A DNA stretch of 33,847 bases from a virus. The position numbers and the translations under genes are program-made. Positions 1-5,592 of this stretch are shown here, piece by piece. Each line of letters starts with the position of its first letter. The first letter of the stretch is position 1. The stretch is taken from IMG/VR virus record IMGVR_UViG_3300015262_000024, positions 1-33,847 of that record; one strand, given 5' to 3'. The notes beneath the pieces were generated by a model that saw only the letters and a program-made list of their open reading frames with translations, did no database searches and was not told where the DNA came from.

Positions 1-186
1 ATAGTCGAGCCAGCGTAGGTACTCGAGCACATTCAATTCGAGTTTGCCGTCGCCAATGTAACGATAGTGCCGGTCTCGTTCGAGGCGACGACGACGCATC
101 TGGCTGATGAGAGTCGATGCTTTCCGCTTTACCAACGTCGCAGCCTCTTCCAGTGGAACCCATTGTCCGTCATCGCGCTTCGACAT
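1..186 (-). CDS. Excisionase-like DNA-binding protein, 3' end cut by the window edge
   Basis: Sixty-two codons are readable from an ATG at 186 with a strong AGGAGGTG Shine-Dalgarno just upstream; the gene runs off the left edge with no stop. The protein begins MSKRDDGQWVPLEEAATLV and continues with a basic RRRRLERDRHYR stretch and a LDYLRWLDY-like helix. The 'W-x-x-x-E-E-A-A' opening followed by an arginine-rich recognition helix and H-Y-R-Y is the pattern of small winged-helix excisionase/AlpA-type proteins, which bind and bend DNA at attachment sites or act as regulators. Family assignment is from pattern only. If the window ends are joined, the frame stays open for 47 more codons to a TAA near 33708. 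It is divergent from the gene at 525. No integrase is present next to it in this window. Confidence 0.75.
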   Translation of the reverse strand, partial: MSKRDDGQWVPLEEAATLVKRKASTLISQMRRRRLERDRHYRYIGDGKLELNVLEYLRWLDY

Positions 187-249
187 CAGCACCTCCTGGT
201 GGTTTGCCCATATGTTCGCATCGTGCTGCAAGGTGCGCAAAAATTCTGC

Positions 250-276
250 TTGACGACGTAACACGAGAGACATAAT
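250..276 (+). promoter_or_regulatory. Candidate sigma-70 promoter
   Basis: TTGACG at 250-255 matches five of six bases of the -35 consensus, and CATAAT at 271-276 matches five of six of the -10. The spacer is 15 bases, shorter than the optimal 17, which lowers confidence. It points towards the terminator at 341. Confidence 0.4.
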
Positions 277-340
277 CTTGTACTGCGCTTGAGACAACAA
301 GCGTCGGGTTTGGCGACCTGGTTTCTAGAGGCGGATGACG

Positions 341-363
341 ACCGCCATATGGCGGTATTTTTT
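341..363 (+). terminator. Intrinsic terminator in the early leader
   Basis: A perfect 16-base palindrome ACCGCCATATGGCGGT at 341-356 is followed by A and six T residues. The T-run exists only on the plus strand, so it stops rightward transcription, which would come from the promoter-like site about 80 bases upstream. It lies well before the first plus-strand gene at 525, so it acts as an attenuator or ends a short RNA. Confidence 0.7.
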
Positions 364-412
364 CGTCTGTATACTACGCACGCGTCCAGTTTATGGGCGG
401 GCGGTGGTAGGG

Positions 413-426
413 AGACCTTCGGGTCT
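413..426 (+). promoter_or_regulatory. UUCG-tetraloop hairpin in leader
   Basis: AGACC-TTCG-GGTCT forms a five-base-pair stem closed by the very stable C(UUCG)G tetraloop. It sits in the presumed untranslated leader of the gene at 525. Its role is unknown. Confidence 0.45.
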
Positions 427-524
427 GCCGGTTTCCTCTAGATCCGGTTCGCCAACCTTGTCATTCGCCTGCCCACCCCCGTTTGGCGACGAGAGGGCAG
501 GCATCCACTCTAGAGGATGCTGTC

Positions 525-896
525 ATGTCTACCGTCAAGCCTTCGTCTGTTCCTCCCTCCGCACCCGACTACACCGATCCGGCGTTTTGCAGCGCGCTGA
601 TGAATGACCATTGGGTCACCGGCGACGACAGCGAATTCGCCAAGGTTCCGGCAAACCTCATCGCCGACGTGTATCGCGCGTCTAACGCAATCAGCACAAT
701 CGCCCGGCTGGTTCATAACAGCAGCTGCGAGCCGGAAATGTCGAATGCTGAACCTCTCGGACAAGCAGCCCACTTGGGCCTGCTGAACGCGGCCGAACTC
801 ATCGGCCAGTACCTGACCGAAGTTGCGGATCGGATGCTGGAAGGCCTGCAACTGGCCAAGCGCGCGAACGAGTCTGCGGAGGTTCGCCATGACTGA
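525..896 (+). CDS. Hypothetical small helical protein (123 aa), first of a three-gene cluster
   Basis: I do not recognise a named family. The start at 525 (MSTVKPSSVPP) is preferred over an upstream in-frame ATG at 483 because GAGG lies at the right distance and the longer N-terminus is low in quality. The C-terminal half (residues about 45-115) is predicted to be mostly alpha-helical, with a pattern reminiscent of its neighbour, and it ends AEVRHD. The stop overlaps the next start by eight bases (ATGACTGA), so the two are translationally coupled. The next protein also ends EVRHD and both junctions carry almost the same nucleotides, pointing to tandem duplication. Expected role: early phage accessory protein, unknown. 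Confidence 0.7.
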   Translation: MSTVKPSSVPPSAPDYTDPAFCSALMNDHWVTGDDSEFAKVPANLIADVYRASNAISTIARLVHNSSCEPEMSNAEPLGQAAHLGLLNAAELIGQYLTEVADRMLEGLQLAKRANESAEVRHD

Positions 897-1176
897 CATC
901 CGCGCGCTGAAGACGCTGCCCGAGGCGCTTCCCAACGTCAGCGTAATGACAAGTTTCCTTTCTGTCACGGCCGATCTCCCGCTATTGGATGCTCTGCAAG
1001 CGTCGTCGTGTCATCTGACGGTTGCGCTCGACGTGCTGAGCGAGACTGCAGCCAATAGCACTGAAGGCTCGAGTGCGTTGTATGCCGTTCTCACGGCTGT
1101 GGGGATAGCTAAAGGGTTGCTTGATTCTGCCGTTGGTGCCATCGAGGTCGCCGACAAGGAGGTGCGCCATGACTGA
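889..1176 (+). CDS. DUF3077-like small protein (95 aa)
   Basis: The ATG at 889 follows a GGAGG motif in the end of the preceding gene. The protein has the pattern I associate with DUF3077: a stretch FLSVTADLPLLDALQASSC near residues 24-42, then a helix ending in AVGIAKGLLDSAVGAIE. DUF3077 proteins are common in proteobacterial genomes and phages and have no established function. It overlaps the gene before it and the gene after it by eight bases each, and ends EVRHD like the upstream protein. Domain assignment is from memory of the family pattern and needs a profile search. Confidence 0.7.
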   Translation: MTDIRALKTLPEALPNVSVMTSFLSVTADLPLLDALQASSCHLTVALDVLSETAANSTEGSSALYAVLTAVGIAKGLLDSAVGAIEVADKEVRHD

Positions 1177-1393
1177 CATCACCCGCATTTCTGAATCTGG
1201 CCGACCCCGCGGACGGCGCCGTATCCGTCCGATTGATGGAAAGCCTCTCGCAACCGTGATCAGCTTGGATGCGCACCGGAAATCCTTTCAAGCCAAAACC
1301 ACCGAGGATCAATTGCGGCGGTGCGTTGCCGTCCTCGGTATGGTGTCGAGCGCGATACTGATGGCAGCAGAGGCGCTCGCGAGCCTCAAATGA
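1169..1393 (+). CDS. Hypothetical basic protein (74 aa)
   Basis: The start at 1169 is fixed by AAGGAGG upstream and by the overlap with the preceding stop. The N-terminus (MTDITRISESGRPRGRRR) is arginine-rich; the C-terminal third is a hydrophobic helix (VAVLGMVSSAILMAAEALA, residues about 51-69). The first eight codons copy those of the upstream neighbour at nucleotide level (ATGACTGACATC), although the rest of the protein differs. The combination of a basic head and hydrophobic tail could mean membrane or nucleic acid association, but no function can be assigned. Confidence 0.65.
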   Translation: MTDITRISESGRPRGRRRIRPIDGKPLATVISLDAHRKSFQAKTTEDQLRRCVAVLGMVSSAILMAAEALASLK

Positions 1394-1576
1394 GCTACGC
1401 GGCGTGACGTTCTGCAACGCAACATGACGCGCGGAAGATCTGACTTGGGCGCGCGTCGTTTGATGGGATGCCGCGGGCCGACGTATATTGCGAAGCGAGT
1501 TCACCGTTCAGGCTCACCCGAAGCGGAGACGACGCCAGTCAAAGACGTTTTCATGGTCACGAGAAAGGGGATGCGA

Positions 1577-1807
1577 ATGTGCGCGATGTTTCTGACCGAC
1601 GACGAGTTGAGCGAACTCACCGGAAAGCGCCAGAACGCTGCGCGCATTCGTGCCCTGAATGGCATGGGCGTGCAGCACAAGATCCGTCCCGACGGCTCGA
1701 TCGCCGTCCTACGTGCGCACGTGGAGCGCCTCTTCGGAGAGAAGCCGCAAAAGGATGACCCCGAGGCCGCTTGGACGCCGCCGTGGATAAACAAAAGGGG
1801 GCTTTGA
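1577..1807 (+). CDS. DUF4224 domain-containing protein (76 aa)
   Basis: The protein MCAMFLTDDELSELTGKR... carries the DUF4224 signature: LTDDEL-ELTG near the start, then R-x-x-ALN-x-M-G-V and VLRAHVERLFG near residues 30-58. The start at 1577 has AAAGGGG six bases upstream; the longer in-frame starts at 1553 and 1571 are poorly spaced. In the temperate proteobacterial phages I recall, DUF4224 proteins sit immediately upstream of, or overlap, a tyrosine integrase gene and may help recombination. Here no integrase follows; the next sizeable gene is an unrelated 370-aa protein. This raises the possibility of an integrase loss. Confidence 0.8.
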   Translation: MCAMFLTDDELSELTGKRQNAARIRALNGMGVQHKIRPDGSIAVLRAHVERLFGEKPQKDDPEAAWTPPWINKRGL

Positions 1808-1832
1808 GACGACTGAGAATGGAGGCAACGCG

Positions 1833-1988
1833 ATGATCGCGACAACTGGTCGCCGGCTATTACCACTGCCGGGAAGAACGTCCGTTCGCCTGACCGGCAG
1901 TCAACCGTTTACAACCGCGCCTAGCTCGACGGGGCGAACGCAGGGTTCCCTTATCCTGTTGGCGCGGCTTTCTTTAAGGGGTGTGTGA
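1833..1988 (+). CDS. Possible small ORF (51 aa)
   Basis: ATG at 1833 has a good GGAGG seven bases upstream and gives a 51-residue basic peptide beginning MIATTGRRLLPLPGR and ending ARLSLRGV. The stop lies nine bases before the GTG of the next gene and the next ribosome-binding site overlaps it. There is no recognised homology. It could equally be a remnant left where an integrase used to be. Only the ribosome-binding site supports it. Confidence 0.35.
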   Translation: MIATTGRRLLPLPGRTSVRLTGSQPFTTAPSSTGRTQGSLILLARLSLRGV

Positions 1989-1997
1989 GGGAGCGCC

Positions 1998-3110
1998 GTG
2001 GAACACTTGAGGAAGTCGCACAGTATCAGCAGCTTGGTGAAAAATTGGTCGAATGAGGAGCCGGGAGATCTACAGTTTGAGCTGCTGCATGCAATAGCGA
2101 ACGGACTACTAGTAGTTACAGATCCCTTAGTCGACGCATCCGTATTGGATACGGAGAGCGAAGTCGAGCAATTCCTTGCTGAACATCCGGATTACCAGCG
2201 CGGCTATTGGCTTAGCGGTGACGAGGTAGTCTTTCGTCGCGATTTTCTGACTGCAATCTGGGAGTACATCGAGTATGGCTCACCGAAGACAGTAGCACTC
2301 GCAACGCTCTATGCAGCCTGCAATTATCTATGCATCAGGAAAACAGACTTCCTCCAGTACCTCAAGAAGCAACGTCGCTCGCTCCCGGCGTTCTGGTTTT
2401 CTTCCGCGGAGCGAACGGTCCTTGCGGATGTTTCTAACGAAGATTTGGGGAGTCGATTGTCGAGAATTGAGTCCGAACTGGACGCTCGGCGCGGCATACC
2501 GAGTTTGCTGGATCTCTGGTTCTTGCATGATACATGGACTCGGCAGCAAGGCTTGATGCTTATGTCGGGTCTTAGTCCTAGTACTAGGTTTGACTACGAA
2601 TACAATACATTCGACGATCGAATTCGGGAAATATCCTATCTTGAAACATTGGATGGACTTGAACACGACCCTAGAGATGGACATACCTATGAACAGAGGT
2701 TAGCGTTTTACGAGTCACTCTGGGATAGTGGCGATCATCCGCCAAGAGCGAAGCCACAATATTTTGTCGACTGGGCGGTTGCGAAGCGCAATCCACCGGC
2801 ATGGCTAGATTGGGCAATTTCAAATAAGTTGCTGAATGGACCGTCCGAATCAGGTAATTCAGCAACAAATGGATTTGAAAGCACCTTGCGCGAGCTGTGC
2901 GGTGGCCACGAGACTGTCTTGCTCACCCTCCTGATAAAAGGGGCTGTAGAGTGGTGGAGCAGTTACGATCCGAGCGATAAATCGACTGCTCCGAAAGCCG
3001 AGGATGTCACGGCATGGTTTGTCAAGCAGGGTGCGTCATCGCGCGTAGCCGAGGTAATGGCTCAGATCCTGCGAGCTGATGGGTTGCCGACAGGACCACG
3101 TGGTAAGTAA
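1998..3110 (+). CDS. Accessory protein of unknown function (370 aa), atypical composition
   Basis: A GTG start at 1998 is supported by GAGGGAG six bases upstream; no nearby ATG has a better site. The protein is acidic and rich in aromatic residues, has no signal peptide or clear membrane span, and shows no catalytic motif that I recognise. The last 60 residues form a compact unit, with EDVTAWFVKQGASSR and a terminal MAQILRADGLPTGPR-type tail; I recall a similar C-terminal tail on otherwise unrelated Burkholderia and Pseudomonas hypothetical proteins. The gene is visibly AT-richer and uses codons such as CTA, AGG and ATA more than its neighbours, which suggests separate acquisition (a moron). 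Abi or superinfection roles are speculative. Confidence 0.75.
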   Translation: MEHLRKSHSISSLVKNWSNEEPGDLQFELLHAIANGLLVVTDPLVDASVLDTESEVEQFLAEHPDYQRGYWLSGDEVVFRRDFLTAIWEYIEYGSPKTVALATLYAACNYLCIRKTDFLQYLKKQRRSLPAFWFSSAERTVLADVSNEDLGSRLSRIESELDARRGIPSLLDLWFLHDTWTRQQGLMLMSGLSPSTRFDYEYNTFDDRIREISYLETLDGLEHDPRDGHTYEQRLAFYESLWDSGDHPPRAKPQYFVDWAVAKRNPPAWLDWAISNKLLNGPSESGNSATNGFESTLRELCGGHETVLLTLLIKGAVEWWSSYDPSDKSTAPKAEDVTAWFVKQGASSRVAEVMAQILRADGLPTGPRGK

Positions 3111-3198
3111 TCGCGGTCACTTCATTTAAGTCGGATACGTCCCGACAGTTTGGTTGTCCGCGCTATGAAAACCCAATACGGGCGTGGCTTCGCGAGAA

Positions 3199-3244
3199 AA
3201 TAGGCGATTGTCCGCGCCAATTTTCCGCGACCTTCGCGCCTATT
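3199..3244. promoter_or_regulatory. Inverted repeat AATAGGCG/CGCCTATT
   Basis: AATAGGCG at 3199-3206 and CGCCTATT at 3237-3244 are perfect inverted eight-base arms separated by 30 bases. The intervening DNA also repeats TTGTCCGCGC, seen earlier near 3153. This is consistent with a pair of operator half-sites ahead of the regulator gene. Confidence 0.35.
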
Positions 3245-3268
3245 AGAGAGACTCAATTACCGCCAATA

Positions 3269-3296
3269 TTCACTCACTGGTTCCCAAGCGAGTGAA
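3269..3296. promoter_or_regulatory. Operator-like inverted repeat over the regulator's start site
   Basis: TTCACTC (3269-3275) and GAGTGAA (3290-3296) are perfect seven-base inverted arms 14 bases apart. The right arm overlaps the ribosome-binding region of the AlpA-like gene starting at 3298. A dimeric regulator bound here, perhaps the gene's own product, would block its translation or transcription. Inferred from position. Confidence 0.4.
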
Positions 3297-3297
3297 C

Positions 3298-3564
3298 ATG
3301 AAGAAGACAGCAGCGCAGGCCGATTCCTGCCAGCCGACCGAGCCGATCCTCCCGCGGGTCGGCCTTTCCAAATGGGCCCAGATCGCGCCCTTTATCCCGA
3401 TGTGCCGTGAGTCCTGGCGGAAGCTCGGACTCGCCGGCAAGGCTCCGCAGCCGATCCGGATGAGCCGTACCCACTCCTGCTACAGCAACGCCGAAGTGCA
3501 TCGGTGGCTGGCCGATCCGCTCGGCTATGCCGCTGCGCCTCAGGAAGGGCGGGAGGCGGCGTGA
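3298..3564 (+). CDS. AlpA-like helix-turn-helix regulator (88 aa)
   Basis: The start at 3298 is chosen because AAGCGAG lies five bases upstream; a GTG at 3292 is also in frame. After a 25-residue linker, the protein has GLSKWAQIAPFIPMCRESWRKL, then APQPIRMSRTHSCYSNAEVHRWL, which is the layout of AlpA/MerR-type winged helices: helix-turn-helix, a wing with P-x-R, and an 'EV-x-x-WL' final helix. Such proteins regulate phage early genes or excision. The stop is overlapped four bases by the next gene (GTGA). The inverted repeat at its own start suggests autoregulation. Confidence 0.75.
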   Translation: MKKTAAQADSCQPTEPILPRVGLSKWAQIAPFIPMCRESWRKLGLAGKAPQPIRMSRTHSCYSNAEVHRWLADPLGYAAAPQEGREAA

Positions 3565-3848
3565 CGAAGGCGATGATCACGCACGCGAGCGATTGCGCGA
3601 CGCACAACGAACCGGCATATCCGGCCGGGCCGTGCGATTGCGGCGCCGCGCTCAAAGCTGAGCGTAGATACGTCGCATGGCTGAGTCGTTGCGCTTGTAA
3701 TCATGCCGCGCGTTTTGGAAGAGGGCTCCGGTTTCGTGCAGATAGCCTATTTTGTCGGTTCGGAGGAGTTTCCAGTCGACAGGATTCCCTGAACGACTAC
3801 CCCCGGCCGTCTGATAGCAGCGGAGAAGGTAATGACCATCGTCATTGA
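3561..3848 (+). CDS. Small CDCG-motif protein, 3' part apparently replaced
   Basis: The GTG at 3561 overlaps the preceding stop. The first 33 residues, including SDCATHNEPAYPAGPCDCG, match a motif I recall in small phage proteins, in which cysteines and a histidine probably bind zinc. After ALKAE the remaining frame (to 3848) is exactly antisense to the WYL gene and looks non-biological, with frequent cysteine, arginine and serine. The conserved part therefore ends about where the WYL stop lies (3652). I infer that a WYL cassette replaced the native 3' end; the current C-terminus is probably non-functional read-through. Confidence 0.5.
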   Translation: MTKAMITHASDCATHNEPAYPAGPCDCGAALKAERRYVAWLSRCACNHAARFGRGLRFRADSLFCRFGGVSSRQDSLNDYPRPSDSSGEGNDHRH

Positions 3849-3951
3849 TTCCGTAGGCGTGTGGCTCGACGACGCGATCATAACCATCATACAAAAGCGC
3901 GAGTATCCGCTTATTGGTGATGGCATCGATCAGTTGCTGGTGGAAGCGCAT
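3652..3951 (-). CDS. Stand-alone WYL-domain protein (99 aa)
   Basis: This is the only plausible gene on its strand in the region. The protein MRFHQQLIDAITNKRILALLY then has RVVEPHAYG (residues about 26-34), G-H-Y-L-L-R-C-Y-Q and NPVDWKLLRTDKI, which match the beta-strand core of WYL domains, ending YKRNDSAMRRIYAQL. WYL domains sense ligands or nucleic acid ends and usually regulate defence or DNA-repair genes, normally fused to an HTH; here no HTH is present. It opposes all surrounding genes and overlaps the 3' end of the CDCG gene, suggesting insertion as a moron. The Shine-Dalgarno (GGGGA) is weak. Confidence 0.8.
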   Translation of the reverse strand: MRFHQQLIDAITNKRILALLYDGYDRVVEPHAYGINDDGHYLLRCYQTAGGSRSGNPVDWKLLRTDKIGYLHETGALFQNARHDYKRNDSAMRRIYAQL

Positions 3952-4293
3952 GGTGTCCCCGAAGCAGTGGTCGTTGTGGGCGCGGCAACGGCAATTCTAC
4001 TGCCGCCGCGGCTTCCCGCCCGATCGACAGAAAAGCGATGTGATGCTGCAGACGAACATTGCTGTCGAGATCCTGATCGTAGCGGCCGTCTCGTTGATCG
4101 AGAAAGCCGACAACATGGCTCAACTGTCGACGTCCCCACAAGCACTGGATCGGGCTTCCGCGACACGGAGCGCGCATTGTGGTGTCCCGCCTGGCGTGGG
4201 TTTGCGGCCGAAATGGGTTTCTGGTCCGGAATTCGCCGGGAAACCGAAGTAGCCTATGCACGTCGATTGGTCATCGACATAAAGAAAGTGGGC

Positions 4294-4380
4294 GCCCCGT
4301 TTTTTGGGCGATGAGTCGCGCCGGCCCACTCGGCAAGACGTTGGCCTAACCAGCCCATCGCCCAAAGCACGGGGCTTTTT
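4294..4380 (+). terminator. Long-stem hairpin with T-run ahead of the replication operon
   Basis: Positions 4294-4313 and 4356-4375 are complementary over 20 positions with one mismatch and one G-U pair (GCCCCG... and ...CGGGGC at the outer ends; TTGGGCGATG/CATCGCCCAA inside). The loop is 42 bases and also contains GGCC inverted repeats. TTTTT follows directly at 4376. The form is that of a large intrinsic terminator, an RNase III substrate or the 3' end of a small RNA, lying 50 bases upstream of the first replication-operon gene. Confidence 0.6.
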
Positions 4381-4394
4381 ATTGCCGTTTAGTA

Positions 4395-4420
4395 ATCCTT
4401 AGTGGATTGTTGGCAAGGAT
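4395..4420 (+). promoter_or_regulatory. Hairpin covering the first replication-operon ribosome-binding site
   Basis: ATCCTT (4395-4400) pairs with AAGGAT (4415-4420), which contains the AAGGA Shine-Dalgarno of the gene starting at 4428. The loop is 14 bases. Pairing would reduce initiation; weak stem, so the effect may be modest. Confidence 0.35.
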
Positions 4421-4427
4421 GGTAAGC

Positions 4428-4628
4428 ATGAAACCCGTTAAACATGATCGGTCAGTTGTTGATGATGAGGCGCGAGAAAGGCGCATTGCCGAACTCGGGC
4501 GCTTGATCGAAGCGCCGTGTGATTCGGCCACACGTCGACAGCACTGGCTTGAGATGCAAGCCGAGATTTCTGCACGGAGTTCTGACCAGGTTGCTCGGAT
4601 GGAGCGTGCGCGAGGGCTGAGCCGATGA
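4428..4628 (+). CDS. Small basic/acidic helical protein (66 aa), start of replication operon
   Basis: The start at 4428 has AAGGA eight bases upstream; earlier in-frame starts at 4407 and 4419 lack a site. The protein is highly charged and helical (DDEARERRIAELGRLIEAP, then HWLEMQAEISARS and RMERARG), compatible with a small coiled coil or adaptor. No named family is recognised. It overlaps the next start by ATGA. Being first in the replication operon, it may assist the replication proteins, but this is only context. Confidence 0.65.
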   Translation: MKPVKHDRSVVDDEARERRIAELGRLIEAPCDSATRRQHWLEMQAEISARSSDQVARMERARGLSR

Positions 4629-4732
4629 GAACGATCCTCAAGCTCGTCTTGCTGCGGGCGTACGGCGCCGGCCTCTTGTCGCTGCAGAGCACGCAGCGCG
4701 TCTATGACTTCTTCCGTCTGTCGAGGCACTGA
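4625..4732 (+). CDS. Tiny conserved-type phage peptide (35 aa)
   Basis: ATG at 4625 overlaps the preceding stop (ATGA), and its own TGA shares one base with the next ATG (TGATG at 4730). The peptide has a hydrophobic N-terminal helix (MRTILKLVLLRAYGAGLLS) followed by a short basic amphipathic tail. I recall similar peptides of about 35 residues, with the pattern hydrophobic helix, LLS, short tail, upstream of phage replication genes; their role is unknown. Stop/start coupling on both sides and the codon use support translation. A small membrane or protein-binding peptide is plausible. Confidence 0.6.
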   Translation: MRTILKLVLLRAYGAGLLSLQSTQRVYDFFRLSRH

Positions 4733-5592
4733 TGGCTGCCACCGATTACCTGCTCGACCTCGGGCATCCCGTTGCCTACTACCCTGGTCTTGTGAAGCAC
4801 CTCGGCAGCGTCAACGCCGTCCTGTTCTTCAGCCAGATCTTCTATTGGCAGGACAAGGCCGCGTCCGAACTCGGGGTGTACAAGACCGTCGAGGAAATCG
4901 AGGCTGAGACCGGCATGACGTATCGCGAGCAGGCGACCGCCCGGAAGCAACTCGTCGAACGTGGTGTGTTGGTCGAGACGAACAAGAGACTCGAGCACCG
5001 CGTCTACTACCGCATCGACCTTGATCGTTTGAACGAGATGTTGGAATCCGCGAACTGCGGAAAGCGCATTTCGGGGGAGGCTGATTCCGCAGTCCGCGGG
5101 GCTGCGAAAGCGCAAGTCGTTAATAAGACAAAGACTACTACAGAGACTACATCAAAGAGTACGGCTGACACGTCAGCCAAGCGCGATGTCGTCGACGAGA
5201 AGTTCGATGAGGCATGGCGGCAGTATCCGAAACGTGAAGGCTCGAATTCGAAGCAGGCAGCTCAGCGGGCTTGGAACGCTCGGATCCGTGAAGGCATCGA
5301 TCCGGATGTGCTGGCCGCGGCAGTGGTTGCCTACGCTGCGGCGATGAAGGCTGCAGGGAACATCGGGACGCCGTACGTCAAGCAGGCGTCGACGTTCTTC
5401 GGTCGTGATCGGCACTTCGAGGAATTCGCGAAGCTTCGTCCGGCTGACGGTGATCTCTTCGACGGCGGCACGGCGGTTCCGTGGTGGAAGGCGGCGGGCT
5501 TCACGTACCAGTGGCAGGCCACGAACGCCGGCTGCAGCGAACGATCGGCACACCTCTGGGCCAACGGTGTACGGCAAGGAGCGCCGGCATGA
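4732..5592 (+). CDS. Winged-helix DNA replication protein (O-like, 286 aa)
   Basis: The N-terminal 100 residues form a winged helix as in phage replication initiators: LGHPVAYYPGLVKHLGSVNAVLF, then a helix-turn-helix-like TVEEIEAETGMTYREQATAR and the wing LVERGVLVETN...RVYYRIDLDRL. A threonine/lysine-rich linker (about 123-150) follows, then a second helical domain with FDEAWRQYPKREG (residues about 163-175) and the G-T-PYVKQASTFFGRDRHFEEF end, typical of O/DnaT-like proteins that load a helicase. It probably binds the origin and recruits the primase-helicase encoded next, which it overlaps by ATGA. No origin iterons are obvious inside the gene. Confidence 0.8.
   Translation: MAATDYLLDLGHPVAYYPGLVKHLGSVNAVLFFSQIFYWQDKAASELGVYKTVEEIEAETGMTYREQATARKQLVERGVLVETNKRLEHRVYYRIDLDRLNEMLESANCGKRISGEADSAVRGAAKAQVVNKTKTTTETTSKSTADTSAKRDVVDEKFDEAWRQYPKREGSNSKQAAQRAWNARIREGIDPDVLAAAVVAYAAAMKAAGNIGTPYVKQASTFFGRDRHFEEFAKLRPADGDLFDGGTAVPWWKAAGFTYQWQATNAGCSERSAHLWANGVRQGAPA

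Larger units (their letters stand above)
187..524. other. Gene-free leader between divergent genes
   Basis: I see no gene here. The stretch holds a promoter-like sequence (250-276), an intrinsic terminator (341-363), a UUCG hairpin (413-426), three TCTAGA hexamers, and a ten-base direct repeat GTTTGGCGAC at 308-317 and 481-490 with a related inverted copy (GTTCGCCAAC) between them. The arrangement suggests regulatory sites for the divergent early genes. Functions are inferred. Confidence 0.55.
3952..4427. other. Gene-poor regulatory stretch before the replication operon
   Basis: No gene here reaches a supportable level. A 69-codon plus-strand frame from an ATG at 4043 to 4252 and a 39-codon minus-strand frame starting near 4115 are open, but both have weak ribosome-binding sites and no recognised motif. 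The 3' part holds the long hairpin and T-run (4294-4380) and a ribosome-binding-site hairpin (4395-4420). The region probably contains the leader of the replication operon. Confidence 0.5.

Noticed and set aside
3832-4314. 160-residue plus-strand frame over the WYL region
   Set aside because: Mostly antisense to the WYL gene and then composition-biased; no ribosome-binding site.
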